Positions 37,727 to 49,889 of a DNA stretch of 64,000 bases are shown piece after piece (position 1 is the first letter of the stretch; every line of letters begins with the position of its first letter). The position numbers were made by a program, and so were the translations under genes. Origin of the DNA: Siniperca chuatsi (lineage: Eukaryota; Chordata; Actinopteri; Centrarchiformes; Sinipercidae); the NCBI RefSeq assembly GCF_020085105.1, contig NC_058055.1, positions 13,345,822 through 13,409,821 of the forward strand, read 5' to 3'. The notes under the pieces are model-generated. The model searched no databases and was not told the DNA's origin. It saw only the letters and a list, made by a program, of their open reading frames with translations.

Positions 37727-40700
37727 ATGGATGAGGAGTTTGTCCTATTGCAAAACAGAGATGACAGCACTCTGGGAGTTGGTGGAGAATATGAGGACAG
37801 TGAAGAAGAGATGGAAGAAGACGACTCAGATCTCAGTGATGAAGGTCCTGAATGTAGCTCAGAGAGGGCGAGCGGTTGGGGGTCGCTTCCTGATGTGTGC
37901 TTGAGGCACGTGTTCGGGTTTCTTCCTGACCGTGATCGCAGGGGTGCAGACCTGGTTTGTCATCACTGGCACAAAGTCATGCGCTCTCCCTCTCTCTGGC
38001 GCTCCCGCTTCTTCCACTTCAGTGGTCGGCTGTCTAAATTCAGGCAGTCTGAATATTGCTCTGCTGTGGCCTATGCCCGCTGTCTGGGAGTCTACCTGGA
38101 GAGGTTGGAGGTGTGTGTGTGTCCTCCACGCAGGTCCCTGGTAGCCCAGCGACTGGAGCAAGCCATCAGCGGCCTGTTGTTTGAGCTCACCAGGTAAAGG
38201 AAGGTGTTTCCTGAAGGAAATCTTAGTCCAGCACCCCAATGAATTACCCCTTAGACTGTAACTGACAACTCCCAAAAATGAACATTATCTTGTCTCCACA
38301 GAGTAAAGGCGCCACTACGGTCCCTTTCCCTCGTAAGGCTGGAGTTGGACCGGACCTCCTGGACTTTAAGGCTCAGGAACTCTTTAGTAAACTGCCTGAT
38401 TCGCTTCCTCCACAGAGGATCCTCAAATCTCACCTCTGTTTGTCTGAATGGGATGCGAAACAACATGAATCAAGTGAGTACAACACCAGTTCAAAGATAA
38501 TGTATCAGCAGATATGTCACTGCCATGGGTATTTCGCCACAGTGCCACTGGTAATCAAAAGATAAGTCACATGTAATCAGCTGAAGTTTAAGGGACTAGA
38601 GGTGTTCAGTATGTGAATGAATTAAAAAAAATAAACAAAATATAGTCAGTGACTACATATCTTATAACTGAACTTAACGGAAGGATTTGAATCAGCAAAG
38701 TGATTCGTAATTTCCACCTCTACTGGGTAATACTTTATGCTTGCCTTAATTCCTTTATAATAAATGTCATTCAACTGTGAAAACAGTTTTATAAGTTAAT
38801 GTTGTTTTTGAAGGGCGTCTTTTTAAAATGGAAAGAGAAAGGTAAAACTATTGTGAGAATGTAACGTTCATTGTGAATTTTAAACATCCCCATCCATCCT
38901 GTATTCAAGAACAACTATTTTGATTGCAGTTTTAAAAAAAAAACCTTTGCTCTTTTTCTGATTCCTGATCCTTTAACCTCCAGGGTCTGGAGCTGCTTTC
39001 TGCCCTGTCACATTCTCAGAGGCGCTTCCACCCTCTGTGCTCTATCTCATCTTTGGACTTGAAGGGATTCTTTTCTAGTGATGTGCATGTCCACCTTAAC
39101 TCTGACATGCCCCACATCCTGCGCCACCTGCAAGGCCTCACCGACCTGAGCTTGAGTTACTCCTGTCTGTCAGATGAGCTGCTAAGCGCTCTCCAGCACA
39201 GACAGCGAGGGTCGAGGCGGAACTCCAGTAGAGATGGGAACTCCTTGCAAACATTCTCACTGCACTGCACTTTGAATGAGCCCCATCGACAGGTAAGCAA
39301 GAATCAAATAGATGAGTTGCTGAATTGTGGGATATAGCAGCCATTGGTACAGTGGACTATCCCCAACAAAAACTGCTTAACTGCTTACGTAGATGGCTGA
39401 AGAGTGATGGCACTGAAGGCATTGAAAAATCATAGATGTCAGCTTTGCAGAGCTGAGTGTAAGGACACACACACCTGTCACATAGTCCAGACGGTGTAGT
39501 TATCCTGCCGACTTATCCACTAAGTGAAATGTTCCTCTGGGCAAGATAATAGTGTAGGTGCTGTGAGATTGTTGTAAAAGTCCTGGGTGTGAGCACATGC
39601 TGAAATAGCAAAAAGTGAAGAAAAAATAAAATACCACTGGTGAAAATGAAACCCCCTCAGGTTTCCTTTGTTCATTTCTGTCTCTGCTTCATCGTCTCTG
39701 TCAAGCTGGTGTGTGGTGGCTCATGGACAACTTTGGCATCAAGCTGCCCGGGCCTGAAAGTGAAGTTTACGGTGGACCAAGTCATCAACACTAACTGGCT
39801 TGCAAGGATACTGCTGCCTGAGATTCCCCTGACAGAATACACCATGACAGCTTTCTACTCCCCCGACGAAGACTGGAGCGTCAAGCCTCTCCTCTGTGAC
39901 ATGCTGCCTTGGTACAGACGCAGTCTGCAGGTCAGGGTGCTGAGCGGGCAGCATTACAGAGTGCAAAGTGTGGAGAGATGGTGTTGAACTGAATGTTCAC
40001 CCAAAACCACATTATGTGAAATATATCAACTTGGGCCATTTTGGTTTTGATTTGCTGAGGTTTGGAGATAAAAAAGTTAGTAGTAGTAAAAAAGTAGCCA
40101 TGTCATTACATCTGGCAAGAGATAAGGATCTATGGCAATGCAGGTCGGTTGGGCCAACACTTTGGTCCTGACTGAAATATCTCAACAAGTATTGGATGGA
40201 TTGCTATGGAATTTCGAACATACATTCATGGTCCCCAGAGGATGAATACTACACACATACCACATTTGTGGTTTTGAGTGAAATGTCTCAACAAATATTG
40301 GATGGGTTTCCATTAAATGTGGTACACAAATTCAGGTCCCCCTCAGAATTAACTGTGATAACTTTAGCGACCTTTGACTTTTCATCTAGCGCCATCGTCA
40401 GATCAAAATTTCACTTTGTCCAATACTTTAGCTTATGACCAAATACCTTCAAAACTGACATCCCCATCAGCCTCAGATGTACTTTGTGTTTATTGCTTAT
40501 TAGTAAATGTTAGAATGTCAGCATGTTAGTGTTGTCATTGTGAGCATGTTAGCATGCCGTTAGCATTTAGCTCAAAGCCCCACGGAGCTGCTAGCATGGC
40601 TGTATACTGTAGTTTAAATATAACTGTTTGATTACACCAAACCGAATGCCACTGAACACATTTTTTAGCACAAAATTTAAGTATTGACCTTGGAAACAGT

Positions 40701-41594
40701 AGTTTTTTTCAGAGCTTTCAACCGACATGTTGAGATGTGGTTTAAAGCTCTGAAAAAAAAGGAAAAACAAGAAAGTGGACCTGGAGTTAAGATTTTTTTG
40801 TCAAACATTTTTTGGATTGTCTACTGCCAAATCTCTGGAAAATCTCACATAAACTATCTGGTTTGGACTGATTAAAAAACTAAAAACAAGCTACAATAGC
40901 CACATTTATAGGTCTCTGGAAAGTATGTTTACTGTTGCCTTATTTATGTATTGGATTAATTGGATTCAACACCAGTGTTTTGTCACTATTTGTTATCTGT
41001 GTTGTAAATAGAGGGACGGATGATAAATCAAGGTTGATGTATATTTTGAAAACTGTAAGTCTATACAGTACATTTTAAGGTAGTTATATTGAATTACAAG
41101 TTATTTTTGGAGCAAAAAACATGGCCTGAAATAGTCCTGTTAATTTCAATCCAATTAGTAGGCTACATTAAAACGATGTGAACCTTCATCTTGTCTGTCT
41201 GCAGTATCTGACCCTGGACCTGAGCAACTGCAGTGAATCACTGGATGAGGAGCTGCTGGAGCTGGTTAAGGCGTGTGAGCGTCTGGAGCAGCTGAGAGTC
41301 TGGGCTTTCTTGGAAATCAGGACTGTGGAGAGGCTGCTGCACATCAGACTGACGCAAAGGAGTTTACTTAACAAGATCAGAGTGAGAAAAAAAAACCCCA
41401 ACAGTGTCTGAATCTGCACATGTACTGAGATGTATACCATGATAATGATCGTGTTGATCGTCTTCCAGGTGAGAATCTACTCAGTAAGTGACGACACCAG
41501 AGAGCAGGAAGACCAGCTGGAGGAATTACTGTCTTCCCACCTGCACCTCCCTCCTGAACTGGAGTTTTACGCTATAGTCTACCCCTTTGTATGA
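37727..41594 (+). CDS. fbxo39: F-box only protein 39
   Basis: Six exons: 37727-38193, 38302-38473, 38984-39292, 39706-39930, 41205-41381 and 41469-41594; 1476 nt, 491 residues (human FBXO39 442). F-box proteins recruit substrates to SCF (SKP1-CUL1) ubiquitin ligases; FBXO39 is a poorly studied, testis-associated member with a leucine-rich-repeat-like C-terminal part. The F-box covers about residues 51-93 (WGSLPDVCLRHVFGFLPDRD, DLVCHHWHKVM). Later blocks match human FBXO39 closely: LTDLSLSYSCLSDELL, WLARILLPEIPL, SLDEELLELV, LRVWAFLEIRTVERLL and the C-terminal FYAIVYPFV. Compared with human there is an added acidic stretch of about 30 residues before the F-box (EDSEEEMEEDDSDLSDEG). The acceptor of exon 4 is a weak TCAAG, but the phase and the match to the family support it. 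Identity is firm. Confidence 0.92.
40160..40615 (+). mobile_element. Dispersed percomorph repeat in fbxo39 intron 4
   Basis: The blocks GAAATATCTCAACAAGTATTGGATGG, CATTCATGGTCCCCAGAGGA, GAAATGTCTCAACAAATATT, TCATCTAGCGCCATCGTCAG, ACATCCCCATCAGCCTCAGA and GAGCTGCTAGCATGGCTGTA agree with a very abundant fish repeat as I remember it. The first unit (CTCAACAA-TATTGGATGG) occurs twice within the copy, about 105 bases apart. The element has no coding capacity. Its class is not certain. Confidence 0.6.
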
Positions 41595-41649
41595 TCACTG
41601 AACACATGCAAAGGTGCTTGTAGACAAGTGGACGAGAGCACACCAAAAA

Positions 41650-41655
41650 AATAAA
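41650..41655 (+). terminator. fbxo39: Poly(A) signal of fbxo39
   Basis: AATAAA 56 bases after the stop codon, inside an A-rich run. Confidence 0.5.
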
Positions 41656-42686
41656 ATTAATGAAGCATGAAATTCATCTGTTTTACAAATCAATCAACCA
41701 AATGAACAAAAATTGGTCATTTTAGTTTGTATTTTTGACACTGAATGGTTTTTCTCAGGGAGGGTGGGGGTTGTGGGTGTGTGTGGAAACACTGACCTAC
41801 TTTCATTGTAAAGGGTGATTGGGGGAGGCAGTGTGTGTGTGTGTGTGTGTGTGTCTGTGCTCTGGCATGGTGAGAGCACTATTTAAGGGAACAGGGATTA
41901 AGAGGCAACAGCAATATACTAAACTCTTGATTGTGTGGGTCATGACACTAACAAGGGAGTGAAGTATGCTTTTAATCGTATACATTTGATTTCTTCTAAG
42001 TAGTATTATTATTACAAAAGTCTATGGCTCTGAGAGTATAAGTATTTAAGTATCAGTGCAAATCTCTGTATTATGGTACCTCAATATCCCTCTATTATTA
42101 AATACTTATACACATGATACATACCTCTGCATACCTATTACTATATTTACTATATATATTGCCAGTCTATGGCACTATCCCCTTTACTTGCACTACTAAT
42201 GTACAGTGTATATTAGCATACATTTGGTGTATATGATCCTAGTTTTAGTTCAGTCTCTTAGATTATTTTTTATATTTTTATTATTTTTTTTATATTTGTG
42301 GCTTTTTATTTCTTACCTACATCCTTGAGCATTTATTTTTATTTATGCGTCTTGGCTGTTTATTTGCACTTTATAGGCTGATACTTGGTAGTGCACAGTT
42401 TTTGTCTATCTATCTATCTTAGTTTGTGCAATAATGTTAATTCACCCTATAGACTGATATAAACCTTTGTTAGATAGTGCACATAATAGAAAGACGTATC
42501 TGATGAGAAAAGGTATATTTTTTATATTTTCTTAAAGCAAATGATATAATATTGGTTAATATTGGTGGTAACTGTTGTGGATTATCATAGCAGTTGACAG
42601 TCTTGATTCAGATTCATAGACTGTGTATGAAAAGGCCAGACTACAAATTAGCCTCAGCACAGCAATAAAACAGCACCCTGCACGCT
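41656..42686. other. Intergenic between fbxo39 and slc25a1
   Basis: AT-rich with a (GT)n tract at 41831-41854 and short CTAT units near 42409. No exon seen. Confidence 0.5.
41831..41854 (+). repeat. (GT)n microsatellite
   Basis: Twelve GT units. Confidence 0.9.
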
Positions 42687-42780
42687 ATTGGTCGCCAAAA
42701 GTCATGCATAGTCACATGACGTGAGTAATGGCATTAGGCAGCGTGGTGAGCCAATGGCCTGCCCCATCACCTGACCGCTA
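42687..42780 (+). promoter_or_regulatory. slc25a1: slc25a1 proximal promoter: two CCAAT boxes, CATG E-box, SRE-like site
   Basis: An inverted CCAAT box (ATTGG) is at 42687-42691 and a direct one (CCAAT) at 42751-42755. Between them GTCACATGAC at 42711-42720 fits the bHLH-zip (USF/MITF/TFE type) consensus and is followed by GACGTGAG. ATCACCTGAC at 42766-42775 resembles a sterol response element (consensus ATCACCCCAC). CCAAT boxes next to an SRE-like site fit the known control of mammalian SLC25A1 by SREBP-1; binding here is inferred. Confidence 0.45.
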
Positions 42781-42888
42781 TTTGAATATTGATGCTCCCT
42801 CAGCCGTCTTCCTGTGTTGTTGTTGTGTGACTGTCTGAGTGGGACCGTCATCACAGCGAGAGATTTCTATCACCAGCCCGACGAAAAA

Positions 42889-43840
42889 ATGTCCTCACTG
42901 CTGAAGCCGTTTTCGGTGTGTGAGGGGCCGTGCGAGAGCTGCGGTGTCAGGAGAGGATGCCCGAGCTCGGCTGCCCATCAGCAGCCTCCATCCCGGCGTC
43001 TGGCCGCCGCTGCGGGGCTGGGCTCTCTGCCGGCCCACCAGCGGTCGTACGCGGCGAGGAGAAACCTGGCGGCTGCTGCAGTCGGAGGGAGGAAAATCAC
43101 GCATCCTGGAAAGGCCATCCTTGCAGGTTGATTTTGCAACGCCAATATTCATCCGGCAGATTTTGATCTCATAGTCGCCCATTGCCTTCTGCACAGCACA
43201 GCCTAATCTCTAGTCTGTCGCACATTAAGGCTATCCATGCAGAACTGGGTCAAAACGCACTCAGCTAGCAGTGATGCTACAGCAGTTGCATGTATTTCTG
43301 TCTTTTCTGTATTTATTTATTATTGCGCTCACATTTTATTCATTTGAACTCATCTAAAAGCATATATAAAGATGCTTAAAGGTTCATGCTGCGTATTGAG
43401 TTGAGGCAGGTATACATTCAGCAACCCTCAGCTATTCTTTCCAACAACATACAGACACTGCTGTGTAATCACATCACATACGCCAGGAATGATCTAGCAT
43501 CAGCACCACATTGCAATTAATCCACCTCATCTGTTTAATACTGAAATAGAAATGCTGGAAAGTTCTCTCAGAACATTCAAGAACAGTCCTGCACAGTGAG
43601 TCAACAAATCCCGACAGCAGTGTTTCTCTCTTTCCTCCCTCTCACTCAGGTGGCATTGCAGGAGGAATAGAGATCTGTATCACCTTTCCTACAGAGTATG
43701 TCAAGACCCAGCTGCAGCTGGATGAGAGAGCCAACCCGCCGCGATACAGAGGGATCGGTAGGTCACTGGGACATGTGTGACTGCTGACTGACTGCAGGTT
43801 TGTGTGCCAGTCTTCTGCTGGATTACTCACTCCTGGATGC

Positions 43841-43871
<31 letters not shown>

Positions 43872-45609
43872 GTGACTGTGTGAAGTTGACCGTGCAGGAT
43901 CACGGGCTCAGAGGGTTGTATCGAGGTCTCAGCTCCCTGCTCTATGGATCAATACCCAAATCTGCAGTGAGGTGAAGATGCACACATAATATGCAGTCAC
44001 TTTTACTTGACAGATTTTATGTAAAAGTAAACATTTTAGCCTAAAAAACAGAATGGAGCTGCTATAGAAAAGCACATTTGGTTTATAGCATCGCAGATCG
44101 GCAGGGTTGTAAACTTGAAATTAATTTAGCAGTGACACAGCATTTCTTGGTACTTAAGTAAAAGGCAACCATCAAAAGTTTGCTATAGTTGCTATTTTAT
44201 AACGATTTGACGATGTATCAGTTATCAACACAGTTGCTGATTAATTTTCTGTCAATCAACTAATCATTTAATCAACTATATTACTGCTACTAACAACCAC
44301 TGAGTCAGTTCCCCTATTGTTGTTTATTTTTACCGTTGTTATTCTTGAATGTATCACCTTCCCATCTTTCACAGGTTTGGCACGTTTGAGATGCTCAGCA
44401 ACCCAATGCGAGACGCCACGGGTCGGCTAGACAACACGCGGAGCCTCGTGTGTGGTTTAGGAGCAGGTATAGCAGAGGCCATCGTGGTCGTCTGCCCCAT
44501 GGAGACACTCAAGGTCGGTGGAGCTGGATGCTATTACACGTTTCTTCTATTGTAGGAAGCTCTGTCCACATCTGCTTTTACCAACAATGATCTGAATGAA
44601 CAACAGACTGATGAAATGGTTCTTCCCTCGTCCTCCAGGTGAAGATGATCCATGACCAGTGTTCCCTCAGACCTCGCTACAGAGGCTTCTTTCACGGAGT
44701 CAGCGAGATTATCAGAGAACAGGGTAAGAGAGCAGGATGGATCAACATGGCGGAAACAAGTTGCTCTTATTTCGTTACTCTGCACTTTATTAACACACAA
44801 ACAGTGTAGATACACAGGAGTATTTGAGTCTTGAATCTGTAACTACCAATATGCATATCTGTGGTTTGTGCTCCATAATCTGTTTGACTCATTTAGGTGT
44901 GAGGGGCACGTATCAAGGTCTGACAGCAACTGTGCTGAAACAAGGAAGCAATCAGGCCATCCGATTCTATGTGATGAATTCGCTGCGCAATTGGTACAAA
45001 GGTGAAAAAGCCAACTACCGCAAAACAAAATCCAATGTCCCTGTCCTTGATGACCAGTCTTAGTCCTTTTGATTGATGCATTTTCCTCCTATTTTCTGCC
45101 ATTCTCCATGAATGCAACTTTGGGATTTGGCCTCTAAGGTGACGACCCCAGACGAGAAATGCACCCAATTGTCACAGCGATATTCGGAGCGACAGCGGGA
45201 GCTGCTAGTGTCTTTGGAAATACACCTCTGGATGTGGTGAAAACCAGGATGCAGGTAGGAAAACACACCCTGTGATGATTTTATGACTGTCATCAGGGCT
45301 GCCATTTTTAAGACACTTGTTTTTTTTGTTGTTGTAGGGTTTAGAGGCCCACCGCTACAAAAACACAGTGGACTGTGCCTTCCAGATCTTGAAGCACGAA
45401 GGACCACAGGCGTGAGTAACCCTGATCCAGCTCCTGATGCATGCTGTTAACTTTTCAAACCATCTAACCTCATGTCATCTTGTCCTTCGTGCAGTTTCTA
45501 CAAAGGGACAGTTCCCAGGCTTGGCCGCGTGTGCTTGGACGTGGCCATAGTCTTCGTCATCTATGAGGAGGTGGTCAAACTACTCAACAATGTGTGGAAG
45601 ACCCAGTAG
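42889..45609 (+). CDS. slc25a1: Mitochondrial citrate/malate carrier (tricarboxylate transport protein)
   Basis: Nine exons: 42889-43126, 43650-43757, 43872-43971, 44375-44513, 44639-44723, 44897-45001, 45139-45254, 45338-45411 and 45495-45609; 1080 nt, 359 residues (human 311). The carrier exchanges matrix citrate for cytosolic malate across the inner membrane and so supplies acetyl-CoA for fatty acid and sterol synthesis. Three Solcar repeats carry the PxD/ExxK/R signatures [16 protein letters not shown] and PLDVVKTR. Blocks such as [40 protein letters not shown] and [18 protein letters not shown] are near identical to human. The N-terminus before KITHPGK is about 69 residues, some 48 longer than human; it is Arg/Ala-rich in its second half ([20 protein letters not shown]), which would suit a cleavable presequence. 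The start ATG has AAA before it (A at -3) and no further in-frame ATG lies upstream after the last stop. Identity is firm; the exact start is less so. A slc25a1a/b paralogue choice cannot be made here. Confidence 0.95.
43842..43869 (+). repeat. (GT)n microsatellite abutting slc25a1 exon 3
   Basis: The GT run ends directly at the CAG acceptor of exon 3 and replaces the usual polypyrimidine tract with TGTG alternation. An unusual but probably functional acceptor context. Confidence 0.85.
44195..44285. mobile_element. Degenerate CGATTAATC-type repeat in slc25a1 intron 3
   Basis: The blocks ACGATTTGACGATGTATC, GATTAATTTTCTGTCAATCAAC and TAATCATTTAATCAACTA recall the same family as 32425-32512. 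The copy is short and old. Confidence 0.4.
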
Positions 45610-47600
45610 ACCGACCAGACGGTGACAGAGGTCCACAGGGAAGCACAGACCAGTGCCTCATGCTACGCACAACTGAACACCTCTATTCTACTTCATACTA
45701 GCTCTCTGCGTCGCCCTGATCAGATGGCACTTCATCATGACCAGTTTCTACTCTGTTACATAAAGGAAATGCTTTGCAGGACGTATCCTAAACACGGTGA
45801 TAAAAAAGGGAGGGAAAGTGGATGGTTGCAAAAAATGGCTCAGTTTAGGATTTCTCCTTTGTGGTCAGACTTAGGAATCAAGAGGGATCATTTTATTTTG
45901 AAGAACAGGAAAAGGCAAAGTCAAATTAAGTCAGGAAATTATGTGTTATTCTGTGAGTCTGACCAAACCTATAGACTCTGTTCCTTGAGTCTTATTATCA
46001 GAAACATTAGTGTATTTAGAGAAGGAAAGGTTCAAATTAGAGGAGGGAGGAAAAGAAAAAAAGAACTTGAGTAGGTTAAAAAGGGATATTACGTATGTCT
46101 GATGTTTTAGCTTTCTATGACTGTTGTTGCTGTACATGTTGTAGAGTTAACACTTTGTACTTAAACCATAAATGTGTCTTTTGATTCACTGAGTGCTTAC
46201 TATACTGAGCGAAGAACAGAGATGCTAGTGGACACAAACAAGCTTGCTGCAGTACTTTTAAATATGTCTGTGCAGTGCTTCAACACATCTGGGTGTTGTA
46301 ATTGCGTACTTGACTGCTTGTGGTCTCATCACACTAAAACATTCACAGTATTTCCTCGCTGGTGATGATCCATAGATACTGTTCATTGTGCATTTTATGG
46401 CCGCTGCTGACAACCTGAGTATGGCTGCATGAATCTTGATGTAGCTGATCTGTCCTGTCTGTTAACATGCTGACAGTGGCTCGCAGGCTACACAAACTGG
46501 TCTGGGGTCAGTACCTCTCTTGCAGATTGTTTCAGAGTGTTAACCTGATACGAAGTAGTCATTAAGCACATATTGTAGGAATCTATATGTAGCACAATCT
46601 TCACATGCAGTCTTTAGAGTAGGAGATGAGAGTCGGCTTAATAAAGTTCTCTACAGCTGCATGTGAAGGCTTTATTTGGGAATATGTGACCAGTAATGCT
46701 TCGTTCAGACACTCAGTCAGGCTGCTATTTCCAAGCAGGTGCTGGTGTGCAGCCTGAAATACAAAAGTGAATTCACTTCTACTCAACATGTCCGACTATG
46801 TAAGCCACATGACTTCAATGTGCTTGAGCCTTCAGTGGTTTTCTTGTGCTTAATGATTCACTCATCCAACAAACTGTCCTCTAGTCAGATATTATGTCAC
46901 ATTAATATTTTTTATTTACCTCAAGCTAACCTGCTTCATAAGCTTTTTGTACGCTGACCAATGAAACTGTTTATTAGCCATCTTTAAATGCACTCATTCT
47001 TGTCTAATATAGTGTTTACATATGTTGAACGACACCACAGGGACAGTAGATATGTCAGAGGCTCGATAACATAACAAGTGACTAGTATTTAAGCAAGGCT
47101 TGGTTTTGATCGACCTAGTTGCACCACACAGCCTTGCGCAGAAGCCTTTTACTTCTCTTTGCCAAACTATTTCAGTAGACTCTCTAATGTAAAATCCCTG
47201 ATAGCAGCAAATCCTTATTACATTTTATACCAAGAGCAACAGAATATTGTTTAATCTTTATGTCTGCCATTTTGTTTTCATTCACTAAAGCCCCTTTTTA
47301 CTGTATAGACTCTTTGTGTTTATGCTTTGCTGCTTTTCATAAACAGGCCAACAGCATGTGTGTGTACCTCGTCGAACTGCATATCAGATTTGGTGCCATC
47401 TCTCATATTTCATAAGGTCCTGTTGGGCAGACTAAAAGATTGATTTGTGTTGAGAAACTGAAATATGTTGGTAGGACATCAGAAGAAATATTGTTAAAAG
47501 TATGATTTACATGATCAGACGTGAAAACCCCTGAAGAAGCGTATGTACACATAACATCATGGTGTCACTGGTTTCAATAAACTTGTGATTAATAAACCTG
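45610..47600 (+). other. slc25a1: slc25a1 3' untranslated region (predicted)
   Basis: No coding content. Runs to a pair of AATAAA signals at 47576 and about 47591. An open frame of 150 codons overlapping the stop has no family resemblance and is taken as chance. Confidence 0.5.
47576..47581 (+). terminator. slc25a1: Candidate poly(A) signal of slc25a1
   Basis: AATAAA in TTTCAATAAACTTGTG, with a second AATAAA 15 bases on. This would make a 3' leader near 2 kb. Confidence 0.45.
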
Positions 47601-49344
47601 ATCTGTGTGACTGGAAATGTGTGTTAAGACATCTGATAAATAAAATGATTTACTTTTAATTTAGATGTAAATACTACAGTAGGGCATATGTGTGACTATG
47701 GATACTGGATTACTTTTATTTCTTCCCTTTTTTCTTGTAATCCACAGGAAATTTGATGAAGCAAAAACCCAGTTTATATTCTTATATAAAGCCACGATGG
47801 CTCACTGAAGTGGCACCTTATGTCACCTGTATGGAGGGCAGAAACAGGGAGGCTTTCATCTTGTCCCTCACACTGATTGAAGAGTTACATTTGAGAATAT
47901 TTTAGCTCCAGCAAATGTCAAATAATTTCTTTTAAAATGTCAGTGGACAGTTTACAGTGGCCATAGAAAACTCAAAATCCTGATACCTTTATGTATGTGT
48001 ATGGGAGGCAAATAGAGATAAAACTGTTACTAATGGCAGCATTTAAAATAGAGTATTCAATGATGTATGACAGATTATCTAAAAGCCTCTTTTAAAAACA
48101 TTTTTCTGTAACGCTATAGAGCTCTAAATACTTAAGATAAATAACTTTTTTACTTGTTGGTTTCCTCCACCACTCTCAGACCACCACCTCAATGATTTGA
48201 AACTATCTGCCATTAACATTAATGAGCCATGCTGTCACCTGATCTTCAGCTGGATAAACACTTAATTTAAAGCTGCTTCTTCAGATAGTGGGGAAGTGTG
48301 AAGTGAGATCAGGCGAATAATGTAAAATACTTGGGTCATGGTCATGTAAATACAGTTTCCCTGGTTTTGTTTGACAAAGTTAAAGTTGTGATGCAAATAT
48401 TTATTCATATTAAATATTCATAAAGCCAGTTACACACAGAAAATAAAACAGGTTATTTTAACTGGAATGGTGAACCTGGTTTTTCCTCCGTGGGATGAGC
48501 GCCAGAGAGTTCAGAGCTGGTGACACCTTGCTTCGCAGCAGTGCTGGAAAAATCAGCAGGCTGACGCTTTGCTGATGGCAGGACAGAGGAGATTAAAGGC
48601 TGGAGGAGCAGGGCGAGCGCTGTCGGCATTAACATCACAGAGGAAGGTATTAGCGCTCCCACCTGTTGCCCCGCCAGTCCACCTGTCACCTACAGTACAT
48701 AGTTTGTGTAGTGAGGCTTAAGGTGAAGGAGGCGACACACATGCTGCTGAGAAATACATTAGTTTTCCTTATCTGCTTGTTAAATCCTTTTTTTAATATC
48801 TCAATGTATGCATCTCATTTCATTTCTTTAATATATTCTGTATTCGGAAATTGAAGCATTAGGTTATGTATTCACTTTTAAATACACAACCTTGTTTGTG
48901 GTTTCTGCATATGGGCATAGCACTATAATAAGGATTTAAACTTAGGAGTAAGTTCTTTACATGTAAGGGCCCCTGTACAAAACAACATGTACATTGATGG
49001 CAAATCTTTCGTGTTCAGATTTGAGATGCTGACACTGACACATTTTACAGTGTAGCTTCTACTTGCCATGATCTCAATGGATGGAATTTTTACATTCCCA
49101 CTCAGCTATACACCTTTACAGTATTACATCGTTAATATTCCCACATGGGTTTCAAACCTGGAGAGGGCATTTGCATTATGACTGGACGTAGAGTTCCTTG
49201 AAACAATGCCATTGTTGACAGACAGTATAATAAAGCCAAAGGGGGGATTAGGTAAAGCCTAGCCACCCTTGCTCCAGCTGTCAGGCTTCTTGAAGATGAA
49301 GATGAAATCTTCTGCCAAAGGTAGGAAGGGGAACAGAGGTGTGC
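47601..49344. other. Convergent intergenic region between slc25a1 and nle1
   Basis: The two genes point at each other here. Part must be the nle1 3' leader on the minus strand, but I found no clear poly(A) signal close to its stop. No repeat was recognised. Confidence 0.4.
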
Positions 49345-49835
49345 CTATCTTCTCCATCTGGAAATACAACACAAGGCCAAAGTGTTAGGTGTGAGGAAAC
49401 ACTGGTATTTAGCTTTAACTAACTGACAAAAAGATAAAGATGGCTTCTTGGCATCGCACTCACATTCTGAGACATTTATCTTTCCCGCCGCTGGCCACTC
49501 TTTGTCCGTCAGGACTCCAGTCCACTGCATAAACCTAAACACACAAGAAACAAGGCAATTAAGACAAAAAACCCCCCAAAAAACAATCATTACAAAACTA
49601 TCAGGAAGCAGCGCTTTTCCTTCTTTCCCTCACCTCATCAGCGTGGCCAGGTAGATCCATGTTAAGCTTCCCAGTCTTTATGTCCCAAACTTTAAGCGTG
49701 CTGTCGCTGCTGCCACTGACCAGCAGCCTGCTGTCTGCCGACCACGCCACTTGATACACAGATGCCACATGGCCACGCAGGGACATTAAGTACCTTAGGG
49801 CAAGTGGACAAGCAGGCAGAGACATAATCACAGGT

Positions 49836-49889
<54 letters not shown>

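Noticed and set aside
45622-46074. 150-codon open frame after the slc25a1 stop
   Set aside because: Lies in the 3' untranslated region and has no family resemblance or codon bias.
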